Source of the DNA: JAAYPI01 sp036734385
Lineage (GTDB): Bacteria; Bacteroidota; Bacteroidia; Bacteroidales; Paludibacteraceae
NCBI GenBank assembly: GCA_036734385.1
Contig: DAIMYQ010000011.1
Location: 1 to 46,143 of the forward strand
Direction: 5' to 3'
Length of the DNA stretch: 46,143 bases
Positions 33,762-41,475 of the stretch are shown piece after piece. The notes below the pieces were generated by a model. The model made no database searches, was not told where the DNA came from, and worked only from the letters and a program-made list of their open reading frames with translations. The first letter of the stretch is position 1; each line of letters opens with the position of its first letter. Position numbers and translations under genes: made by a program.

Positions 33762-34883
33762 TTACAAACATTGTTTCAATCTGGAAATAAATTCTTTTGC
33801 TTCATCCAGTGTTAAACAAAGAGGAGGCAATAACCGAATTGTATTTGTTCCTGCCACACCTGTAAATACTTTCTTCTCAAACAAAAGTTGGGTACGAATC
33901 TCTTTGATCGGCTGTTCAAAGTTAAGTCCAATCATTAATCCACGACCACGAACTTCTTTTATTTCGGGTATTTTCTTTAGTTCGTTCATAAGAAAATCGC
34001 CGACTTTTTTTGCATTCTCTATCAAGTTTTCTTTTTCAATAATTTCTAATACGGCAATAGCTCCGGCACAACCCAAATGATTACCTCCGAAAGTTGTACC
34101 CAATTGTCCATACACGGCTTTAAATGTTGGATTAATTAGTATTCCTGCCATCGGAAACCCATTGCAAATTCCTTTTGCTACAGTTATAATGTCAGCTTTG
34201 ATTCCTGCGTATTGATGTGCAAAGAATTTTCCGCTACGTCCATATCCCGATTGTATTTCGTCAAGAATGAGCACGGTTTTTGTTTCTGTACAAATGTCAC
34301 GAAGTTCTTGCATAAACTCGTCTTTGGGAACTTGAATTCCTCCAACACCCTGAATTCCTTCGATAATGACAGCACAATAGTCGCCTTTTTTTAGTTCTTC
34401 ACGAACAGTTTGAATATCGTTTAATTCGACAAAAACGACTTCTATCCCTTGGTTGACAGGAGCTACATAGTTCAAGTTATCCGTTACGCGAACGGCAGCA
34501 GAAGTTCTACCATGAAAAGCTTTTTTAAATGAAAGCACTTTTTTCTTTCCTGTATGAAAAGACGCAAGTTTCAGAGCATTTTCATTTGCTTCTGCTCCCG
34601 AATTTATAAGAAATAAGAAATAGTCATCATATCCTGATGCTTTTCCTAATTTTTCGGCAAAGGATATTTGTAATCCGTTGATTACAGAATTGGAGTAGAA
34701 GCCTAATGTTGCTACCTGCTCACTAATGGCTTTTACATATGTCGGATGTGTATGTCCGACAGAAATTACAGCATGTCCACCGTATAAATCGAGGTACTCA
34801 TTGCCTTTGCTGTCATATACTTTTGCTCCTTTTCCTTTAACAACTTCAATGGGGAATAAGGGATATACATCGAATAGTTTCAT
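33762..34883 (-). CDS. argD: Acetylornithine/succinylornithine aminotransferase
   Basis: ArgD is a class III PLP aminotransferase that converts N-acylglutamate semialdehyde to N-acylornithine. Its 373 residues include the aromatic-glycine pocket INSGAEANENALK, the PLP-binding LILDEIQSGYGRSGKFFAHQ, and the Schiff-base Lys in TVAKGICNGFPMAG. The segment TTFGGNHLGCAGAIAVLE is also typical. In Bacteroidetes the pathway may run on N-succinyl instead of N-acetyl intermediates, and the sequence does not decide which. It lies 43 bases after argC. Confidence 0.95.
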   Translation of the reverse strand: MKLFDVYPLFPIEVVKGKGAKVYDSKGNEYLDLYGGHAVISVGHTHPTYVKAISEQVATLGFYSNSVINGLQISFAEKLGKASGYDDYFLFLINSGAEANENALKLASFHTGKKKVLSFKKAFHGRTSAAVRVTDNLNYVAPVNQGIEVVFVELNDIQTVREELKKGDYCAVIIEGIQGVGGIQVPKDEFMQELRDICTETKTVLILDEIQSGYGRSGKFFAHQYAGIKADIITVAKGICNGFPMAGILINPTFKAVYGQLGTTFGGNHLGCAGAIAVLEIIEKENLIENAKKVGDFLMNELKKIPEIKEVRGRGLMIGLNFEQPIKEIRTQLLFEKKVFTGVAGTNTIRLLPPLCLTLDEAKEFISRLKQCL

Positions 34884-34926
34884 TTTGTTATAGTTTTTTT
34901 TCTTAGAAAGTTTTTCTTACGCTTTT

Positions 34927-35889
34927 TTAAAAAGCTACACTTTTTAAATTAAGTCCTGTTCTTTCTTCCAAGCCAAACATTAGGTTCATGTTTTGTACCG
35001 CCTGTCCTGAAGCCCCTTTTAGTAGGTTGTCTCCACAAGAAATAATGAGTAATTTATTCCCGTGTTTTTCCAAGTGAATGATACATTTATTTGTATTGAC
35101 AACTTCTTTTAAGTCGGGATTTTTCTCTACCACAAAGGTAAAAGAAGCATCTTTGTAAAAGTCTGCATATATTTTCTTCATTTCTTCGAGAGTTAAATCA
35201 CAGTCCGTATAACTTGAAGCGAAAATTCCTCTCGAAAAATTTCCCCTAACAGGAATGAAATTAATAGCTTTGTCAAAACCCTTTTGCAATTGTCTAACGG
35301 ATTGTGTGATTTCTGCCAGATGCTGGTGCTCAAAAGCTTTATACACCGAAATGTTATTATTTCTCCAACTGAAATGAGATGTAGTACCCGGTTTTACACC
35401 TGCTCCAGTGGACCCTGTAATGGCATTAACATGTATTTCAGATTTTAGTAAACCGTTTGCTGCCAATGGTAACAATCCTAATTGAATCATCGTGGCAAAA
35501 CATCCCGGATTGGCAATTTTGGTTGCTTTTTTAATACGGTCTTTATTTAATTCAGGTAAACCGTAAACAAAACCGTTGCTTTCATCACGGTAATCGGTTG
35601 ATAAATCGATTATTTTTACGTTTTCGGGAACCAAATTTGCCTCTAAAAATTTCTTGCTGTCGCCATGACCTGAACAGAGGAACAATGCATCGATATTATT
35701 CAAGGGCAACTCATCGGTAAAAACTATTTCCGTTTCTCCGATTAAACCGCTATGAACTTCATATAATTTATTTCCGGCATTACTATTGCTATTTACAAAA
35801 GCTATATTCACTTTCGGGTGGTTGATTAATATACGTAGCAGTTCTCCTGCCGTGTATCCTGCCCCACCTATAATTCCAACATTAATCAT
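34927..35889 (-). CDS. argC: N-acyl-gamma-glutamyl-phosphate reductase
   Basis: ArgC reduces N-acylglutamyl phosphate to the semialdehyde using NADPH. The N-terminal Rossmann motif GGAGYTAGELLRIL and the catalytic Cys in ANPGCFATMIQLGLLPL are clear; GSTGAGVKPG, HFSWRNNNISVY, HQHLAEI and NFSRGIFAS are further matches. The length of 320 suits the short form of the family. The acyl group (acetyl or succinyl) is undetermined. It comes 46 bases after the T9SS cargo gene, and argD follows. Confidence 0.95.
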   Translation of the reverse strand: MINVGIIGGAGYTAGELLRILINHPKVNIAFVNSNSNAGNKLYEVHSGLIGETEIVFTDELPLNNIDALFLCSGHGDSKKFLEANLVPENVKIIDLSTDYRDESNGFVYGLPELNKDRIKKATKIANPGCFATMIQLGLLPLAANGLLKSEIHVNAITGSTGAGVKPGTTSHFSWRNNNISVYKAFEHQHLAEITQSVRQLQKGFDKAINFIPVRGNFSRGIFASSYTDCDLTLEEMKKIYADFYKDASFTFVVEKNPDLKEVVNTNKCIIHLEKHGNKLLIISCGDNLLKGASGQAVQNMNLMFGLEERTGLNLKSVAF

Positions 35890-35935
35890 TTTATGTCAAG
35901 ATTTAAGAAAAATACCCTATTTGTCGAGAAAACTT

Positions 35936-38009
35936 TTATTTACAAATCACTTTAAAGACATCACTACCAACATGAACTAAATATATACCCGTTTGTGATA
36001 CTCGAATTGTTTCGGTAGCCGATTGTACCGTTTTTTTTGCAAGTATCCGACCAAAAACGTCATATACGGAAAGAATAGCTCCTTGTTGTGCGTTTCTCAC
36101 AACAACTTGTTTGTTATCTGCAAAGACAGAAACTCCACTTGCAGATTTTTCATTTTCAATTCCAGTCGGAGTATCACTAATTGAAACAGTTAAGGATAAA
36201 TTTGCATAGAACGTATATCCTTCCATTATCGCAGGGAAGAAAGTGGCTGTTTTGCCTACAAAGTCAATGCTCCATCCGTAATAAAAATTAGGGATGGAAA
36301 CAATATTTCCATTTTCCGTTTTTCCGGTTATAGTTACATCCAAAAGATTGGCTAATATTTCTTCTTCAGTAGCCCCTGAAGGAATATTTATTGTCATTTT
36401 GTCCGCGTCTAATGAAATAATGTAATTTGCCGTGTCTGTACTGTAAGTTGGTTCTTCAACATTCCACATCGTTAAGAAATACGGACCTTGACCGTCATGT
36501 GTATATCCTGATTCATAGGTTGTAGCAACAATATAGTAATCTTGTGCTTTTGTGGCTGTAAACTGAATGTATGAATCACCTTTTTGATAACCGATAGAAC
36601 CGGAGTAACCATCATCGCTGCTGTATAATAGAACGTAATTATTTTCAATATCCTTTTGATACACGTAAAGAAATGCGTCTACAACGTGAGAGTTGTGTAT
36701 TTCCAAACTTTCATTTGCATTTAAATTTATTTTGTGAGCATCTGCATAATAATATAATCCTGACTTTCGGAATCGACTATCTTCTCCTTCTACTAAACTT
36801 TGAGCGTTATTTCCAAAATTTCCGTGAAAAGTTAGAGGCAAGTTTGCATAATTAATCGCAGGAGCCGCATCAAGTAATTCTGAAATTGTTATCGATGGAA
36901 TCTTGTAGATTACAGATAAAGAACAATAATAGTAGGACGATATGTTAAAATTATCATCGGAAAGAAGCATGTAATAGGTACCCGCCGGAAGAGAAACCGA
37001 GTATCCATTCGCATAAACGCCATCAACAATAGCATTTGTCATTGCTTCACTGTCATAAATATAAATTGAAGGTTGCCAATCGTACGAANNNNNNNNNNNN
37101 NNNNNNNNNNNNNNNNNNNNNNNNNNNNNNNNNNNNNNNNNNNNNNNNNNNNNNNNNNNNNNNNNNNNNNNNNNNNNNNNNNNNNNNNTTTTTTCCTCGG
37201 AAACATGACAACGAATCTCCGTTAAAACTTTTGTCATCTCCTTGAAAAGTACCGCTAGTCAGTAACGTGATAGCAGTTTTCAAATTACTCGAAACGTTTG
37301 AATAGACATCAAAATTAAATTTGTAAGACTTTCCACTTTCCACTGCCATTGTATAACCAACTGCATAGCCTTCTTCATTGGGTGCGATGACAAGGTCATT
37401 TGTCGTTTTGTCAATAGTTCCGAATTTTTTTGAAACACTTAGTTCATTCGAATAGTCAGCCTCTGTATAGGCAATTTTGGGCTTGTATGCAGAAACATCC
37501 AATGAATATGTTATACCGGTATAACTAGAAAGGATGAACAAATAATATGTGCCGGCCGTTAGTTTTAACGATACATAGGGACAATCTCCCTGGTAAAATT
37601 CTTTGATAAGACTTCCCGATGATAGCACCGCATTATTTGATAAAAAGGCACCAAAATTTTGATCAAAATTTATGGTTAGGGCAGTATCTTGTGCAAGAGT
37701 AAATTTGTAGGCAACACATGGATACGTGTTTTTTCCCGTCCAAAAATCAACGATTAAAGAATCTGAATTTGTTGGAAAATTAAGACTTGTGCCCGAAAAA
37801 GGAAGGTTTATTTCCGTAAAAGAAGTAGCCGTATTGGCTTTTTGTTTTAAAGTTTTGAGTGAATATGTCCTTGTATTCTGGCTACAAACTTCATGATGGT
37901 AATTCCATGGGCTAATTAACTTCTTTTCCGTTTGAACTGAATTGGTGGCTCCCAAAGAAGTAAGCGTTGCCAAAAAAACAATTGATAGGAGTGTAAACAA
38001 ATTTCTCAT
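35936..38009 (-). CDS. T9SS-secreted cell-surface protein, interrupted by a sequence gap
   Basis: Two open stretches, 37189-38009 and 35936-37088, flank a 100-N gap and probably form one gene. The N-terminus (ATG at 38009) has a signal peptide ending TSLGA. The middle holds at least two similar beta-rich modules, each with a GTYYLF/GTYYML segment like PPC-type domains. The last ~75 residues are a type A T9SS sorting domain (VYDVFGRILAKK, TGIYLVHVG, final VFKVICK). So the protein should be exported through the outer membrane and anchored or released. No catalytic domain is visible. The two parts are out of frame across exactly 100 bases, so the true gap length should be a multiple of three. 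It sits between argG and argC. Confidence 0.8.
37089..37188. other. Assembly gap (100 N)
   Basis: A placeholder run of exactly 100 N inside the T9SS cargo gene. The real length is unknown. The repeated modules on either side suggest that repeats broke the assembly. Confidence 0.98.
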
Positions 38010-38136
38010 GATTACTTTTTTATTAATTATCATTGTAACTAAAAATGAAAGATTGGAAAAGAATGCAAATTATTGAATACAAATATGTTACATTTCCGTT
38101 AAAGATCATTGGCGATGAAAGATCGATTTTATATTT

Positions 38137-38144
38137 CAAAGATA
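38137..38144 (-). promoter_or_regulatory. Possible -7 element of the T9SS cargo gene
   Basis: TATCTTTG on the minus strand, about 128 bases before the ATG and directly after the hairpin below. No -33 at the right distance, so weak. Confidence 0.3.
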
Positions 38145-38147
38145 GAC

Positions 38148-38190
38148 AAGAAAGTGTAATGTAGTAGTATTCAATAGATTACACTTTCTT
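38148..38190. terminator. Long hairpin downstream of argG
   Basis: AAGAAAGTGTAAT (38148-38160) pairs perfectly over 13 bp with 38178-38190, loop 17 bases. The T-rich tail lies on the plus side; on the argG (minus) transcript only a short T-run follows. It separates argG from the T9SS gene. The remainder of 38010-38281 shows nothing else. Confidence 0.6.
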
Positions 38191-38281
38191 TTTCTTTTAT
38201 AATATAACCAAACTAAATACTCAAATTTGAATAAACATAGGGTTAATAGCAAATATAGAATAAAATTATTTCCTCCAATAT

Positions 38282-39484
38282 TTATTTCGAATTTTTTTTC
38301 TGTACGTTGTAATATATCTTCATTTGGTTTCCTAATATTTTAGTGAATCCTTTTACGTCATCCGCAGTCCATGCACGATTTACTTCGCCATATTCACCAA
38401 AATCTGTTTTCATTAAGTCGAATGGGCTTTCAACACCTACCAATGTATATGAATAAGGACGAAGTCTTACAATAACCTTTCCTGTTACATTTTGTTGAGA
38501 ACTTTCCAAAAACTGTTCAATATCACGCATTACAGGTTCCAAATATTGAGCTTCGTGAAGAAACATGCCGTACCAATTCCCCAATTGGTCTTTCCAATAT
38601 TGTTGCCATTTGGTAAGCGTGTGTTTTTCAAGCATCTTATGAGCATTGATAATTAATAATGCCCCGGCAGCCTCAAATCCAACACGACCTTTGATTCCAA
38701 TAATGGTATCACCAATGTGCATATCTCTTCCAATGCCAAAAGCAGAACCCAATTCTTCTACTTTGTTAATAGCAGCAATTTTGTCAGCATATTTTTCTCC
38801 GTTTACACCTACAATTTCTCCCTTTTCAAAGTCAATTGTCATGGTTTCTTCCACTGTTTTTTTAACTTGTTTAGGGTAAGCAGATTCGGGCAACGTTTGA
38901 TCGGATTTTAGGGTTTCCTTTCCCCCGATTGATGTTCCCCAAAGTCCGGCATTGATAGAATATTCCATTTTAGTGAAATCGGCTTCGTATCCATGACTTT
39001 TCAGGTAATTTATTTCGTATTCACGAGTAAGAACCATGTCACGGGTTGGAGTCAATATTTTGATGTTGGGGGCTAATATCTCGAATGTTAAATCAAAACG
39101 CACTTGGTCGTTTCCCGCACCTGTTGAACCGTGAGCAATATAATCGGCACCTATCTCCTTTGCATATTCAATAGTAGCAATGGCTTGGAAAATACGTTCA
39201 GAACTTACTGAGATAGGATACGTTCCATTCCTAAGGACGTTGCCAAATACCATATATTTAATGCTTTTTTCGTAGTAATCTTTTGTAACGTCCAAAGCAA
39301 CGTGTGATGTCGATCCTAGTTTATATGCTCTTTCCTCTATTTTTTTTAGTTCTTCTTTACTAAATCCTCCCGTATTTGCAATAGCGGTATGTACTTCATA
39401 ACCTTTCTCTTTGTTTAGATACATTGCACAAAAAGAAGTATCCAATCCGCCACTAAAGGCTAATAAAACTTTTTCTTTTTTCAT
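38282..39484 (-). CDS. argG: Argininosuccinate synthase
   Basis: ArgG joins citrulline and aspartate with ATP to argininosuccinate. The PP-loop ATP motif is LAFSGGLDTSFCAMYL at the N-terminus; further marks are YIAHGSTGAGNDQVRFDL, SINAGLWGTSIGG and AFGIGRDMHIGDTIIGIKGR. The length of 400 is typical. It lies 11 bases after the GNAT gene and third in the argR-led transcript. The sequence resembles the Bacteroidetes type of ArgG more than that of E. coli. Confidence 0.97.
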   Translation of the reverse strand: MKKEKVLLAFSGGLDTSFCAMYLNKEKGYEVHTAIANTGGFSKEELKKIEERAYKLGSTSHVALDVTKDYYEKSIKYMVFGNVLRNGTYPISVSSERIFQAIATIEYAKEIGADYIAHGSTGAGNDQVRFDLTFEILAPNIKILTPTRDMVLTREYEINYLKSHGYEADFTKMEYSINAGLWGTSIGGKETLKSDQTLPESAYPKQVKKTVEETMTIDFEKGEIVGVNGEKYADKIAAINKVEELGSAFGIGRDMHIGDTIIGIKGRVGFEAAGALLIINAHKMLEKHTLTKWQQYWKDQLGNWYGMFLHEAQYLEPVMRDIEQFLESSQQNVTGKVIVRLRPYSYTLVGVESPFDLMKTDFGEYGEVNRAWTADDVKGFTKILGNQMKIYYNVQKKNSK

Positions 39485-39495
39485 TTTTATTGTCG

Positions 39496-40146
39496 TTATT
39501 TTAAATTTTTTATTTTATGAATGATGTCGGAGACCATTTTGGAATGTTTTTGCTTTTTATTTTCCAAAGCATATTCTCTCTCTTCCTGTTCTCGAGTCTG
39601 TCGGTGAGGATCTTTTGGGTCGTAAAGCATTGCAGTACAGATACAATAGCGTTTGTTAGTTCGTTGTAAAACATCAAAGTTTACACACCCTTGACACCCT
39701 TTCCAAAATTCTTCGTCATCGGTCAGTTCAGCAAAAGTAACAGGAACATAACCCAATTCAGTGTTAATTTTCATAACAGCAGATCCTGACGTTAAACCAA
39801 ATAATTTAGCATCCGGATAACGCTCTCTGGAAAGATCAAAAGAAAATTTTTTGATGCGTTTTGCCAATCCCAATCCACGAAACTTCGGGTTGACAATTAA
39901 CCCCGAGTTGGCAACATATTGTTTGTTTCCCCATGATTCAATGTAACAGAATCCTGCAAACTCATCTTCGTACAGAGCAATGATAGCTTTGCCTTGTAAC
40001 ATTTTTTCTTTTACGTATTCCGGAGATCTTTTGGCTATACCTGTACCACGGTCTTTCGAAGATGTTTCGATTGTCTTCAATATGGTATCAATATATTTCA
40101 GGTGTTCTTCACCGGCTACGGTTATTTTTATTTCGTTAGCGTCCAT
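39496..40146 (-). CDS. GNAT acetyltransferase, candidate N-acylglutamate synthase
   Basis: A 216-residue protein of the GNAT fold. The acyl-CoA-binding motif is VNPKFRGLGLAKRI, and the substrate half contains KLFGLTSGSAVMKINTELGY. A Cys-rich segment, GCQGCVNFDV with a later CICTAM, is unusual for GNATs and may bind a metal. The C-terminus is highly charged. It lies between argR and argG, where Bacteroidales carry such a gene. I recall mutant-fitness work in Bacteroides thetaiotaomicron proposing the corresponding gene as the missing N-acylglutamate (perhaps succinyl) synthase. A classical argA/argJ is not in the window. Function is inferred from context. Confidence 0.75.
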   Translation of the reverse strand: MDANEIKITVAGEEHLKYIDTILKTIETSSKDRGTGIAKRSPEYVKEKMLQGKAIIALYEDEFAGFCYIESWGNKQYVANSGLIVNPKFRGLGLAKRIKKFSFDLSRERYPDAKLFGLTSGSAVMKINTELGYVPVTFAELTDDEEFWKGCQGCVNFDVLQRTNKRYCICTAMLYDPKDPHRQTREQEEREYALENKKQKHSKMVSDIIHKIKNLK

Positions 40147-40175
40147 CCTTATAGGTAGTAAAAAGGTATGTTATT

Positions 40176-40628
40176 TTATTGTATGTTTTTTATAAAAGTG
40201 CTCAAATTCTTTAGTAAGTCTTCTTTGCTTACTCCTTCTCGCAAAATAAGTAAAATAGTGTCGTCTCCCGCTATGGTGCCAAGTATTTGATCTGAAACTT
40301 CTTGATCAATATCTGATGCAATACCATTGGCATATCCCGGACGTGTCTTTACCACCGCTAATTGCCCTGAAAAATCTATCGAAATAACTTGGTCTCTATT
40401 TGATACACTTTTTTTTGCATAATTTGCAAATGGAAGAACGTATCTGTATTCTCCTGTATCGGTGAGAGTTTTGGTTATTTTTAACTGTTTTAAATCTCTC
40501 GACAAGGTTGCTTGTGTTAACGCGAAACCCTCTCCTGAAAGGGCTTCAAGCAAGTCTTCTTGACAGCTAATGTTGCTACTGGTAATAATTCCCTTTATGA
40601 TTTCGAGACGGCTTGTTTTAATCTTCAT
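40176..40628 (-). CDS. argR: Arginine repressor
   Basis: ArgR is a hexameric regulator that uses arginine as co-repressor. The N-terminal winged helix (about 1-75) includes FALTQATLSRDLKQLKI, the recognition part. The C-terminal oligomerisation and arginine-binding domain contains GTIAGDDTILLILR with the Asp-Asp that contact arginine. It has 150 residues, the normal size. It is the first gene of the argR-GNAT-argG run (gaps 29 and 11 bases), and an 18-bp near-palindrome at its transcription start suggests autorepression. Confidence 0.95.
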   Translation of the reverse strand: MKIKTSRLEIIKGIITSSNISCQEDLLEALSGEGFALTQATLSRDLKQLKITKTLTDTGEYRYVLPFANYAKKSVSNRDQVISIDFSGQLAVVKTRPGYANGIASDIDQEVSDQILGTIAGDDTILLILREGVSKEDLLKNLSTFIKNIQ

Positions 40629-40632
40629 CGCT

Positions 40633-40650
40633 TAAATAAATATTCATTTA
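40633..40650 (-). promoter_or_regulatory. Candidate ArgR operator
   Basis: TAAATAAATATTCATTTA is an 18-bp dyad with one mismatched pair and lies over the predicted argR start of transcription. It contains one ARG-box-like ATTCA half, but the halves abut instead of being 4 bases apart as in E. coli ARG boxes. Confidence 0.45.
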
Positions 40651-40655
40651 AAGTG

Positions 40656-40686
40656 CAAAATTATACATAAAATATGAATATACAAG
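40656..40686 (-). promoter_or_regulatory. argR operon promoter
   Basis: On the minus strand CTTG (40686-40683), a 19-base spacer and TAATTTTG (40663-40656) match the Bacteroidetes promoter. Transcription should start near 40649, inside the operator-like dyad. Confidence 0.6.
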
Positions 40687-40716
40687 TGATGAAATTACTT
40701 TTTTACAAAAAATATG

Positions 40717-40724
40717 TATTTTTG
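40717..40724 (+). promoter_or_regulatory. -7 element of the ComEA-like gene
   Basis: TATTTTTG, just before the sequence gap. The ATG at 40714 overlaps it and so cannot be the start; the true start is in the gap. Confidence 0.5.
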
Positions 40725-40730
40725 CACTTT

Positions 40731-40830
40731 NNNNNNNNNNNNNNNNNNNNNNNNNNNNNNNNNNNNNNNNNNNNNNNNNNNNNNNNNNNNNNNNNNNNNN
40801 NNNNNNNNNNNNNNNNNNNNNNNNNNNNNN
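40731..40830. other. Assembly gap (100 N)
   Basis: A 100-N placeholder covering the start of the ComEA-like gene. The real size is unknown. Confidence 0.98.
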
Positions 40831-41472
40831 TTTGATCCGAATACTGCCGACTCGGCAAAATTCATTACATTAGGATTAAAACCTTATGTCGTTTCCATTA
40901 TTTTAAAATACAGAAACAGAGGGGGGTATTTTAATTCGGTAACCGATTTTTCCAAAATATACGGTATTAGTCCGGAAAAATTCAAAGAACTAGAGCCATA
41001 CATAGCTGTTCATCCAAAAGAAAAAACGACTCCAAAAAATTTTCCTACACCAAAAGTGGAGGAAAAAATTATTGTTGAGTTAAATACGGCGGATACATCT
41101 GCATTGAAAAAAATAAAAGGAATAGGAAGTTCTTTTTCAAAGAGAATAATCAGATATAGAGATATGCTTGGCGGATTTACTCATAAAGAGCAGTTGCTTG
41201 AAGTGTATGGCATAACACCTGAAATTTACGAAAAACTTTCGCCGTTCCTAACTCTCAATGCCGATTTAGTGAAAAAGATTCCTGTAAATCAAGCATCTGT
41301 TGATAGACTAAAATTGCATCCTTATATCAATTTTTACCAAGCCAAAGCTATTTATGAAGCAAGGCAGAAAAAGAAGTCAAAGAAGCTGAACTCTTTTGAT
41401 GAAGTCAGTTTTTCTAGGGATATAACAGATGAATTTAAAAAGAAAATTGTTCCGTATTTGAATTTTGATTAA
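40831..41472 (+). CDS. ComEA-like helix-hairpin-helix protein, N-terminus lost in gap
   Basis: The visible 213 residues consist of three HhH modules: one from the gap edge (DPNTADSAKF to LEPYI), a second from VELNTADTSALKKIKGIG to LSPFL, and a third from IPVNQASVDRLKLHPYI to the end. The 'LNTAD...L..IKGIG' pattern is the signature of ComEA, the periplasmic DNA receptor in transformation; repeated HhH units of this kind are common in Bacteroidetes. The missing part should hold the start and perhaps a membrane anchor or signal peptide. It ends 3 bases from the convergent OmpA-family gene. A competence role is not shown. Confidence 0.82.
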   Translation, partial: FDPNTADSAKFITLGLKPYVVSIILKYRNRGGYFNSVTDFSKIYGISPEKFKELEPYIAVHPKEKTTPKNFPTPKVEEKIIVELNTADTSALKKIKGIGSSFSKRIIRYRDMLGGFTHKEQLLEVYGITPEIYEKLSPFLTLNADLVKKIPVNQASVDRLKLHPYINFYQAKAIYEARQKKKSKKLNSFDEVSFSRDITDEFKKKIVPYLNFD

Positions 41473-41475
41473 CTG

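Noticed and set aside
35936..38033. Two separate overlapping genes across the N block
   Set aside because: The overlap exists only because N is read as open; one signal peptide and one sorting domain fit a single protein.
40633..40679. Classical E. coli-type ARG box pair
   Set aside because: The TGAAT and ATTCA halves here are not in the required orientation and spacing; only the non-classical dyad is kept.
40714..40730. ATG at 40714 as start of the HhH gene
   Set aside because: It overlaps a -7 element and runs straight into the gap; the true start is unknown.
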